From contig VERC01000156.1 in assembly GCA_018882825.1 (NCBI GenBank), forward strand, positions 1-6,000: DNA of 6,000 nucleotides, in the 5' to 3' direction. A model generated the notes under the pieces. That model was not told the DNA's origin. It saw only the letters and a program-made list of their open reading frames with translations, and searched no databases. The stretch is from Acidimicrobiia bacterium. GTDB lineage: Bacteria; Actinomycetota; Acidimicrobiia; Acidimicrobiales; Acidimicrobilacustridaceae. This document shows positions 1 through 5,762 of the stretch, piece by piece. Made by a program: the position numbers and the translations under genes. How positions within the stretch are numbered: position 1 is the first letter of the stretch; the number at the start of each line of letters is the position of its first letter.

Positions 1-618
1 GTACTGCTCGAGCAGCATGGTGTGCCAGTAGTGGGCATCACGGGTGCGCCCCAGCCGGTTGACGGCGATCCCGGCCACCGCCGGGCGACCACCACGCCGG
101 GCGGCGATGCGGGAGATGGTCAGTTGCACCGCAGCGACGCCGTCGGAGGCCCATGCGCCCGGTTCGGTGACGACGAGGGCCCGGTCGGCGGCGAACAGAC
201 CGTTGATGGTGAGCAGACCGAGCGAGGGTGGACAGTCGATGACCACGAGGTCATAGCCGTGATCGGTGAGGGCGAGTTCCAGTCGATCCTGCGCACCCAC
301 CGGATCGTTGGCCAGTTGTGGTTCACGCACCGACAGCGCCGGCGACGAGCACAGTGCGTCGGGCACCGAGCCGCCGTCGATGTGCCACGCCGAGGGCAGG
401 GCCAGGGCCTGAGCACCGCCGGGACGGTCGGCGTCGAGGGCGGCATCGACGGTGGTGGACGGTTCCCAGAGGCCGAGGCCGGCGGTGGCGTTGGCCTGCG
501 GATCGAGGTCGACGACCAGCACCCGTCGGCCCCGGGCCGCGGCGGCCGAGGCCAGCCCCAGCGTCACGGTGGTCTTGCCCACCCCACCCTTCTGGTTGAC
601 CACGGCGACGATCGGCAT
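1..618 (-). CDS. parA: ParA/Soj-family P-loop ATPase, N-terminal 206 residues (3' end outside window)
   Basis: This is a deviant-Walker ATPase of the ParA/MinD superfamily. Such proteins dimerise on ATP, bind DNA non-specifically and move chromosomes, plasmids or other cargo, usually with a ParB-type partner. The visible protein starts MPIVAVVNQKGGVGKTT, so the deviant Walker A box KGGVGKTT is residues 10-17, with the signature Lys at 10 and the P-loop Lys at 15. The Walker A' strand VLVVDLDPQANAT is residues 33-45, and the Walker B strand with IDCPPSLG begins at 127 (Asp128). A later conserved strand, ALVVTEPGAWASDGV, is at 147-161, and the reading frame is still open at base 1. The ATG at 616-618 places the P-loop near the N-terminus, as in chromosomal Soj and small orphan ParAs that lack the N-terminal HTH of plasmid ParA. 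No ParB is visible, so chromosomal ParA, an orphan ParA and other cargo-positioning ParAs remain possible. The family call is firm; the specific role is not. Confidence 0.93.
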   Translation of the reverse strand, partial: MPIVAVVNQKGGVGKTTVTLGLASAAAARGRRVLVVDLDPQANATAGLGLWEPSTTVDAALDADRPGGAQALALPSAWHIDGGSVPDALCSSPALSVREPQLANDPVGAQDRLELALTDHGYDLVVIDCPPSLGLLTINGLFAADRALVVTEPGAWASDGVAAVQLTISRIAARRGGRPAVAGIAVNRLGRTRDAHYWHTMLLEQY

Positions 619-630
619 GCGAAAAGGCTA
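619..630 (-). promoter_or_regulatory. Possible leaderless -10 element for parA
   Basis: Reading the minus strand into the parA ATG, the bases are TAGCCT-TTTCGC-ATG. If transcription starts at the A of the ATG, TAGCCT occupies exactly -12 to -7, the place of a TANNNT -10 box in actinobacterial leaderless promoters. No Shine-Dalgarno sequence lies just before the ATG, which fits a leaderless transcript. No convincing -35 hexamer is seen 17 bases upstream. The reading rests on position and a short motif only. Confidence 0.35.
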
Positions 631-691
631 CCGGCGGGCCTGCCCGGGACGGGGTATGCCCGACCACACCCCGACCCGGATCGGAGGTGAC

Positions 692-717
692 GGAATACAC
701 GGTGCGGCGCGGACCTT
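692..717 (+). promoter_or_regulatory. Possible SigR/SigH-like promoter for the peroxiredoxin
   Basis: GGAAT at 692-696 is followed by 18 bases and then CTT at 715-717. Thiol-oxidative-stress ECF sigma factors of actinobacteria (SigR in Streptomyces, SigH in Mycobacterium) recognise GGAAT, about 18 bases, then GTT. If transcription began at the GTG start codon at 727, these elements would sit exactly at -35 to -31 and -12 to -10. The last element differs from consensus in its first base (CTT for GTT). This is a match by eye, and a five-base motif recurs by chance, so confidence is low. Confidence 0.3.
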
Positions 718-726
718 GCACTCTCC

Positions 727-1176
727 GTGACCGTGACCGAGAACTCCCCCGCCCCCGACTTCACGCTGGCCGACCAGGACGGAGTGTCCCTGACGCTGTC
801 GTCACTGCGGGGCCAGTGGGTGGTCGTGTACTTCTACCCGAAGGACGACACGCCAGGTTGCACCGTCGAGTCGTGCGCTTTCCGCGATGCCCACGAGGCG
901 TTCACCGATGCCGGTGTGCGCGTGCTCGGCATCAGCAGCGACGACGTCGCCTCGCACCGGGCCTTCGCCGACAAGCATCACCTGCCGTTCACGCTGCTGG
1001 CCGACACCGATGGTGCCGTGCGTCGCGCCTTCGGTGTGCCGAAGACGCTCGGCCTGCTGCCGGGACGCGTCACCTACGTGATAGATCCGGCCGGTGTGGT
1101 GCGACGGGTGTTCTCGTCGCAGTTCAAGCCCAAGAAGCACATCGACGAGGCGCTGGCCACGATCGCCGCCGGTTGA
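727..1176 (+). CDS. bcp: Peroxiredoxin, BCP/PrxQ type (thioredoxin-dependent thiol peroxidase)
   Basis: A complete 149-residue protein, the usual length for cytoplasmic PrxQ/BCP enzymes, which reduce H2O2 and organic hydroperoxides with electrons from thioredoxin. It has the thioredoxin-fold opening PAPDFTLADQDG (8-19) and the active-site block YPKDDTPGCTVESC (37-50). Peroxidatic Cys is C45 within the PxxxTxxC motif, and resolving Cys is C50, five residues on. That spacing defines the atypical 2-Cys PrxQ class, which forms an intramolecular disulfide. The conserved active-site Arg is R114 in GRVTYVID. There is no signal peptide. The GTG at 727 is the only plausible start: the frame has a stop at 688-690 and no start codon in between. 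A second GTG at 733 would remove two residues. No Shine-Dalgarno precedes 727 at normal spacing, so the message may be leaderless. It is divergent from parA and convergent with the RHS gene, so it is probably monocistronic. Confidence 0.96.
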   Translation: MTVTENSPAPDFTLADQDGVSLTLSSLRGQWVVVYFYPKDDTPGCTVESCAFRDAHEAFTDAGVRVLGISSDDVASHRAFADKHHLPFTLLADTDGAVRRAFGVPKTLGLLPGRVTYVIDPAGVVRRVFSSQFKPKKHIDEALATIAAG

Positions 1177-1191
1177 ACCGACGGCGATCGT
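1159..1191. terminator. Inverted repeat between convergent genes, probable bidirectional terminator
   Basis: Bases 1159-1168 (ACGATCGCCG) pair perfectly with 1182-1191 (CGGCGATCGT). Inside, after one mismatch (1169/1181), CGGT at 1170-1173 pairs with ACCG at 1177-1180 around the loop TGA, which is the peroxiredoxin stop codon. The hairpin spans the last codons of the peroxiredoxin and begins 15 bases past the RHS stop codon, so it could end transcription from both sides. No T-run follows on either strand. Stems without U-tracts are common at gene ends in high-GC actinobacteria, but their efficiency varies. Confidence 0.6.
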
Positions 1192-1206
1192 CGCTGCGCA
1201 CGGGTT

Positions 1207-1815
1207 TCACTTGAACCCCTTGATCTGCTGTTGGAACGCCATGAAGTTGGCGAAGTTGTCATCGGCCGACTGACGGGCGGCTGACACCACCCTCACCGAC
1301 TCCTGCTTCACCGACTGGACCGTGGCCCGCTTCAGCGAGTCGCGGCCGTACTTGGCCTCGCCGGGGAACATCGACCCCTCCTTGGCCAGGAAGTCGTCGA
1401 GCGAGGTGTACTCGGCCTTGGCCGCCAGGTCGGGGTTGCGAGCAAGAAAGCGCGCCCGGTCGGCCGCTGCCCCTTCCTCCGCAGCGGAGATCGCCCGGGA
1501 GGCGGCCGTCGCCTTGGCCCGTTCGGCCGCCGCCTGTTGCTTGACCAGTCGAGACATCTTGACCTTGTTGGAGATGCCCCCGGCGGCGACGCCGGCGAGC
1601 ACACCGACCACCGCCGAGGCGACGGCGATGGTGGTGTCACCACCGATCGACATCTGGACGACGAGGTTGACGGCACCCGCCACCAGTCCGACGGCGGCGC
1701 CCACCGCCATGGCCACGTACGGCCCCCGCCCCACCGGCACGGCGAGACTGGCGGCCACGGCGGCGACGGCCACCAGGGCCATGCCCACCCAGTCCGTCCA
1801 CGAGGAGTCGGCCAT
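1207..1815 (-). other. Variable-type C-terminal tail of the RHS protein (residues 1299-1500)
   Basis: After the RHS core motif PTSSTDPSG (1290-1298) the protein changes character. Hydrophobic segments lie at about 1307-1326, 1330-1353 and 1359-1379. The second and third each contain a GxxxGxxxG glycine zipper (Gly 1337/1341/1345 and 1369/1373/1377). They are followed by a basic start (NKVKMSRLVKQQ, 1381-1392), an Ala-rich helical stretch, RFLARNPDL (1420-1428), TSLDDFLAKEGSMFPGEAKY (1435-1454), and a charged end QQQIKGFK. I recognise no nuclease, deaminase, ADP-ribosyltransferase or protease motif. In RHS polymorphic toxins this position holds the effector. Here it could be a pore-forming or translocation region, or a simple membrane anchor. 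Confidence 0.6.
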
Positions 1816-4800
1816 GCCCGAGGGGTCGGTGGACGAGGTGGGGTCCTGATTGGCGTAGTCGTAGCCGTTGGCCGAACCGCCCACCACCGGGTCGACCTGC
1901 ACGAACCGACCGAGCGCCGGCACGTAGACACGCTGACCCATGGCCACCACCGGTGTACGCAGGGCGATCGTCTCGTTGCCCTCGGTGGCCTTCCACTCCA
2001 GATCGGGGACGGTGGCGTCCACGGTCGTGGCGCCCAGCACCTGCTCACCGAAGGGGGTGAACACCGCGACCTGACCGATCTGGGCACCGGCATCGTCGAC
2101 GGTCACGAACCGGTCGCCACCGAGGGTGGTGAACGTCCACCGCGCCCCGTTCGTCGTCCCGGCAGGGCGGGTCACCTTCACCCCACCCGGCAACGACAGG
2201 ATCTGGACGGTGGCGCGCCCCTGTTCGTCGAGCACGAACCCGCCGGCGCCATAGCGCACGGTGGTGGTGCCCGACGCATCGGTGGTGGTCTTGCCGATCA
2301 CCGAACCGTCGGCCGCTCGTCGCCACGTGACGGTGGTGGTGCCGTCGGTCGCCGAGGTGAGCAGGTTGGCGGCGTCGTAGGTGAGGGTGTCCGGTCCGAG
2401 GGTGAGTGCGTTGCCGCGCTCGTCGTAGGTGATGTTCGCCGCCGCCGGATCGGTCGTGGACACCAACCGGTCAGCACCGTCATGGTCGTAGGTGAAGCGA
2501 TCGGTCGTGCCGCCCACCGTCACCGTCTGCGACGTGCGGTTGGAGTTGGCGTCGTAGGTGTAGGCCCATGTCCGCACCTCGGGGACGAGACCGGCCGAGA
2601 CGGCGACGGCCGACAGTCGTCCGTTGGCGTCATGGGTGTAGTCGAACGTGGACGAACGCCCTTCGGCGACGAGGGTGGCCGACGACGTCACACCGGCGGC
2701 CGACAGTACCCGCGACGAGGCATAGGTGCGACCGGCGACCACCGTCGTGGCGGCGATGGCTCGGTCCTGGGCGTCGGGGGTGACGGAGGTGACGGCGCCG
2801 TTGCCGTAGGTGATGGTGCGCACCAGACCGAACTCGCCGTGGCCGAGCGTGGCCATGGCCCGTCCGTCCAGCGAGGTGGTGACCAGACGACCGAACTCGT
2901 CGTAGGTGTACGAGGTCACCGCCGGTGCACCGCCGGGTGGCGTCGAGGACTCGGTCGCCAACGCGCCGGTGCGCGGGTCGTAGGTGGAGACGGTGACGAT
3001 GCCGTTGCGGTCCACCGACCGGACCACCCGACCGGCGAGATCGACCTCGATGGTGGTGGTGAACCGCTCGTCCCCCTGTGTCTCGATGGTCGACGTCACC
3101 AGCGGATTGCCGTCGACGGCATGGACGATCTCGATGACGGAGGTCTCGCCCAGTCCGAGGTTCTCGGCCCGCACGACGCGACCGGCACGGTCGTAGGTGA
3201 GACAGGAGGTGGCCCCTCCCGCCAGCCGGGTGGCCGCCACCGCCCCCGACGCCGTGTACCACTGCTGGGCCGACGGTCCCGCGCCGCCGTCGGGACCCGG
3301 GGTCACGGTCTGCTTCATCGCCCCGCCCTGGTTCGCGCCCTTGGCCCCCGGACACGGTGCGGTGGCCGACTCGCGGTCCCCCCACCACGTCTGGGTCACA
3401 CGGTTGCCGGCCGGCAGCACCGAGCCGGTGGGACGGTTCCACCCACTCGACTCGTAGACGATCGAGGACACCGAACCGGCGCCGTTCGTACGACCGGTCA
3501 CCAGCCCGCGGGACGGATCGGAGTAGGTCGTGCGTGAGATGTTCTCGCGGTTGGCCCGGATGGCCGTCTCGTCGACGATCCGGGTCTCGGTGGCGAAGCC
3601 GTAGGAGGGTCGCAGACGGTCGGTGGGGATCGACTGGCTCACGCCACCGGTGTCGGGTCCCGACCACGTCAGGTCCATCGAGGCCTTCGGGGTGGCCGAC
3701 TCGATCTCGACCCGGATCGACACCGGACCGGCCGGCAGGTCGATGGCGCCACAACCGCCGTCCTCACAGGCGATGTTGGCCACCCGCAACCGGGCGGTGG
3801 TGTTCCCCGACGCGAAGGCGTAGGTGCCCGGCGTGGTGACCGAGAGCGACCCGCTCATCGCTCCCGACCAGCCCCCGGTGCGATTCTGCGCCGGGGAGGC
3901 GTCCCAGTTGACGGTGAGCGAGTTCGTGAGGCTCCCGTCGAGTGTCGGTCCGAGCTCCTGCACGGCGTCGGCACCGCGTTCGGTGGCCGAGGGCCAGTAC
4001 ACGACGTCGAGACCGCGCATCGCCTCACCCTCGGGCGCACGCGCATAGGACTCGTCGTACTCGCGCACCACCACCTGGGCCGTCCCCAGATCGCGAGAGG
4101 GTCCCCGGGTCTGCACGAGGTTCCCGTCGGCGAAGACGTTCACCGACAGGCGTTCGGTGGCGTCGAACCACGACAGCAGATCGCCGGTGGCGAGGTTCCA
4201 GAGGTAGCGCGAGGTCCGTCCGGTGACATCGGCGACCGACAACGGGAAGAAGGTCGATCCGTCGAAGGTGACCGTGGTGACGACCCTGCCCAGACACGAG
4301 TCGCTGACGACACTCATCGTCCCCTCGTTGTCGTGGGTGCGCGTGCACCGAGGGCCGCCGACAGACGGCGCCGGTCCGGTGACCGAGGCCACCCGCCCGT
4401 CGGGCCGGTAGGCGACCTCCGACCAGAACTGACGGTCGTCGACACCGACGATCGTCGACGCCGCGGTGACCGCCACCAGCGGTGCGCGGGTGCGAGCGAT
4501 GCGACCCGACGCGTCGTAGGCCACGTCGGCGACCTGCGCGCCATCGGCACCGGCCTCGCCGAAGTCGGTCAACCGACCGATCGACACCGATCCGTCGGGG
4601 AGAGTCACGTAGGAGAACGAACTTGTCGAACCGTCCCAGAACCTCACCTGACACAGCATCCCGGCCGGCGCGGCCACGAAACCGGGCGCCAGCGACGGGC
4701 ACGAGCCACCGCCGTACTCCAGCTCGACCGAGCGACCCGAGACCGGATCGATGATCTTCCGCAGCAGACCACCCGCCCATTGCTGCTGGAGCATCGGCGC

Positions 4801-5709
4801 GCCGTCGGCCGAGATGTCGGTGAGGTTGGCGGTTCCGTCACCATTGTCGTCGACGAACCGTGCCGTCGAGGCCTTCGACGTCACCGACCACGAGCCGTCG
4901 GCGTTGCCGATGAGCACCGGTGCGATGCCGGTGGTGTCGAGTCCGTCGCCGGCCATCCGCACCGGGTTCCACGAGATGCCCCCGCCCTTGCGGTAGCTCG
5001 ACACCTGTCCGTTCTGCGACACGAGACCGACGCTGCCGTCGGCCCGGGAGATCACCGACACGTACGGGCTGCTGCTCGAGGTGGCGAGCCTCCAGCCGGC
5101 CGGTACCCCCGGTGACGGGGCGTTGGACGCCTGGAACCGCAGCGCCACGCCGACGGCACCACCGAGTGATCCCATCGTGTGGGAGGTCCACGAGTAGGCG
5201 GCCTCACCCGAGGACAACAGCACGTCGACACCGCCGAGCGAGTCGACCTGCTGCGCGTCGAGCATCTGCACGTCGACCGTGAACGATCCTCCCACCGATG
5301 CCTGTCCCGGACTCTCCGCCGTCCACGTGTAGGTGGTGCCGTTCTCCAACAGACCCGCCGGGATGCGCGTCGACGCCCCCGACTCGACGTAGGTGCGCAC
5401 CCCGAACGGCGACGTGCCTCCGGACAGGTCCGACACCTTGAACGTCCATGCACCCGACGCGCCCGGCACCACCAACGTCGGGGTGGTCGAGGTCGACACC
5501 CACGACGACGGGGTCAACTCGGCCCGGAACCACGCCGGCACGCGCTCACCGGTCCCGGAGCCGGCCGGCAGTGCCGACAGCCCCGTGGGATCACCGGACG
5601 CCGCTCCGGCCGCACGGGTCGGCGAGGACGAGTCCGAGCACGCCCCGGCGACAAGGGCGAAAGTGACGACGACGGCGAGGGTCGAACGACGGAGGGCGGA
5701 GATGCGCAT
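1207..5709 (-). CDS. Giant RHS/YD-repeat lipoprotein with inserted PA14-like domain and membrane-type C-terminal tail
   Basis: An intact 1500-residue protein. Residues 1-24 are a lipoprotein signal peptide: MRISALRR, a hydrophobic stretch, then LVAGAC with the lipidated Cys at C24, followed by a Ser-rich linker. Residues about 64-148 look like a beta-sandwich (WTFKVSDL, GTTYTWTAES). Residues 287-298 form an EF-hand/dockerin-like Ca loop (DDNGDGTANLTD). YD motifs occur at 398, 839, 910, 936, 1026 (HD), 1052, 1074, 1095 and 1111. A PA14-like domain lies at about 566-701, starting GLDVVYW and ending IPTDRLRP. The RHS core ends with RVYVPALGRFVQVDPV (1260-1275), YDYANQDP (1283-1290) and DPSG (1295-1298). 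The remaining 202 residues contain three hydrophobic segments and a charged helical end. Beyond C24 there are eight Cys, at 337/353, 455/472, 648/653 and 786/836, fitting disulfides in an exported protein, with none in the last 664 residues. I chose the ATG at 5709. A TTG at 5754 would put 15 non-signal residues before the Arg-rich n-region. RHS shells in other bacteria encapsulate toxins or mediate surface contact; the role here is unknown. Confidence 0.9.
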   Translation of the reverse strand: MRISALRRSTLAVVVTFALVAGACSDSSSPTRAAGAASGDPTGLSALPAGSGTGERVPAWFRAELTPSSWVSTSTTPTLVVPGASGAWTFKVSDLSGGTSPFGVRTYVESGASTRIPAGLLENGTTYTWTAESPGQASVGGSFTVDVQMLDAQQVDSLGGVDVLLSSGEAAYSWTSHTMGSLGGAVGVALRFQASNAPSPGVPAGWRLATSSSSPYVSVISRADGSVGLVSQNGQVSSYRKGGGISWNPVRMAGDGLDTTGIAPVLIGNADGSWSVTSKASTARFVDDNGDGTANLTDISADGAPMLQQQWAGGLLRKIIDPVSGRSVELEYGGGSCPSLAPGFVAAPAGMLCQVRFWDGSTSSFSYVTLPDGSVSIGRLTDFGEAGADGAQVADVAYDASGRIARTRAPLVAVTAASTIVGVDDRQFWSEVAYRPDGRVASVTGPAPSVGGPRCTRTHDNEGTMSVVSDSCLGRVVTTVTFDGSTFFPLSVADVTGRTSRYLWNLATGDLLSWFDATERLSVNVFADGNLVQTRGPSRDLGTAQVVVREYDESYARAPEGEAMRGLDVVYWPSATERGADAVQELGPTLDGSLTNSLTVNWDASPAQNRTGGWSGAMSGSLSVTTPGTYAFASGNTTARLRVANIACEDGGCGAIDLPAGPVSIRVEIESATPKASMDLTWSGPDTGGVSQSIPTDRLRPSYGFATETRIVDETAIRANRENISRTTYSDPSRGLVTGRTNGAGSVSSIVYESSGWNRPTGSVLPAGNRVTQTWWGDRESATAPCPGAKGANQGGAMKQTVTPGPDGGAGPSAQQWYTASGAVAATRLAGGATSCLTYDRAGRVVRAENLGLGETSVIEIVHAVDGNPLVTSTIETQGDERFTTTIEVDLAGRVVRSVDRNGIVTVSTYDPRTGALATESSTPPGGAPAVTSYTYDEFGRLVTTSLDGRAMATLGHGEFGLVRTITYGNGAVTSVTPDAQDRAIAATTVVAGRTYASSRVLSAAGVTSSATLVAEGRSSTFDYTHDANGRLSAVAVSAGLVPEVRTWAYTYDANSNRTSQTVTVGGTTDRFTYDHDGADRLVSTTDPAAANITYDERGNALTLGPDTLTYDAANLLTSATDGTTTVTWRRAADGSVIGKTTTDASGTTTVRYGAGGFVLDEQGRATVQILSLPGGVKVTRPAGTTNGARWTFTTLGGDRFVTVDDAGAQIGQVAVFTPFGEQVLGATTVDATVPDLEWKATEGNETIALRTPVVAMGQRVYVPALGRFVQVDPVVGGSANGYDYANQDPTSSTDPSGMADSSWTDWVGMALVAVAAVAASLAVPVGRGPYVAMAVGAAVGLVAGAVNLVVQMSIGGDTTIAVASAVVGVLAGVAAGGISNKVKMSRLVKQQAAAERAKATAASRAISAAEEGAAADRARFLARNPDLAAKAEYTSLDDFLAKEGSMFPGEAKYGRDSLKRATVQSVKQESVRVVSAARQSADDNFANFMAFQQQIKGFK
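2375..3198 (-). repeat. YD (RHS) repeat block within the RHS gene
   Basis: The block encodes at least eight tyrosine-aspartate repeats of about 15-30 residues, such as YDRAGRVVRAEN, YTYDEFGRLVTTS, YTHDANGRLSAV and YTYDANSNRTSQ. At DNA level they show as recurring TCGTAGGT on the plus strand at 2375, 2423, 2486, 2552, 2900, 2978 and 3191, the complement of ACCTACGA codons. The spacing is irregular (48, 63 and 66 bases and larger), and the sequence between is not conserved, so these are protein-family repeats and not recent DNA duplications. YD repeats wind into a beta-spiral forming a closed shell in characterised RHS and Tc-toxin proteins. Confidence 0.85.
3607..4014 (-). other. PA14-like domain inserted in the RHS protein (residues 566-701)
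   Basis: The segment opens with GLDVVYWPS and contains TNSLTVNWDASPAQN (typical of the PA14 'W..P' region), GWSGAMSGSLSVTTPGTYAF with the characteristic G-x-Y-x-F strand, and a terminal LTWSGPDTG...IPTDRLRP resembling the usual 'W..P......IP...L.P' ending. PA14 domains are beta-barrels often involved in carbohydrate binding on secreted proteins. A C648/C653 pair in IACEDGGCGAID replaces part of the usual 'vdg..v' loop and could form a local disulfide. The call is by motif pattern only. Confidence 0.7.
5640..5709 (-). other. Lipoprotein signal peptide of the RHS protein
   Basis: Residues 1-24 have a positively charged n-region (Arg at 2, 7 and 8), a hydrophobic core LAVVVTFALV and a lipobox-like AGAC ending at C24, then SDSSSP. 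The -3 residue is Ala instead of the preferred Leu, so the lipobox is relaxed but acceptable. Lipidation by Lgt and cleavage before C24 by LspA would leave the protein on the outer face of the cytoplasmic membrane. Confidence 0.75.
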
Positions 5710-5736
5710 GGGAGATCCGTTCGGGGCGACGAGAGG

Positions 5737-5753
5737 TGTCAACACTGTAGACA
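5737..5753. promoter_or_regulatory. Operator-like palindrome upstream of the RHS gene
   Basis: TGTCAACACTGTAGACA is a near-perfect palindrome of two 8-base arms around a central base, with one mismatched pair. It lies 27 bases upstream of the chosen ATG at 5709. On the minus strand it also contains TACAGT (5749-5744), which fits a TANNNT -10 box, and TTGACA (5742-5737), which is an exact -35 hexamer. Neither has a good partner element at normal spacing. It could be a repressor site overlapping the promoter. The regulator is unknown. Confidence 0.3.
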
Positions 5754-5762
5754 ACCGACCGT

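Noticed and set aside
635..646. CGGGC-CT-GCCCG inverted repeat in the parA/peroxiredoxin intergenic region
   Set aside because: Five-base arms of pure G/C with a two-base loop are expected by chance in DNA this GC-rich, and it does not align with a promoter element.
687..1214. A plus-strand frame starting at the GTG inside the good Shine-Dalgarno and running through the peroxiredoxin
   Set aside because: Its product is Arg-rich and motif-free, while the 727-1176 frame gives a textbook PrxQ active site.
1202..1218. GGGTT/AACCC inverted repeat over the RHS stop codon
   Set aside because: Only five base pairs with a seven-base loop; the neighbouring 1159-1191 hairpin is a far better terminator candidate.
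2375..3198. Recurrent TCGTAGGT suggesting a CRISPR-like or iteron array
   Set aside because: The copies are eight bases long, irregularly spaced, in frame with Tyr-Asp codons, and explained by YD protein repeats.
1537..3537. A 666-codon open frame on the plus strand, opposite the RHS gene
   Set aside because: It is antisense to clear YD-repeat coding sequence. Its translation is low-complexity His/Gly/Arg/Asp with no domain, as expected for shadow frames in high-GC DNA.
2630..3754. A 374-codon minus-strand frame overlapping the RHS gene
   Set aside because: It is a frame-shifted reading of the RHS gene, Arg/His/Gly-rich with no recognisable motifs. The RHS frame through the same bases is continuous and domain-rich.
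5710..5754. Upstream TTG start for the RHS gene adding 15 residues
   Set aside because: The extra residues precede a normal signal-peptide n-region starting at the ATG, and the TTG overlaps the palindrome and promoter-like elements.
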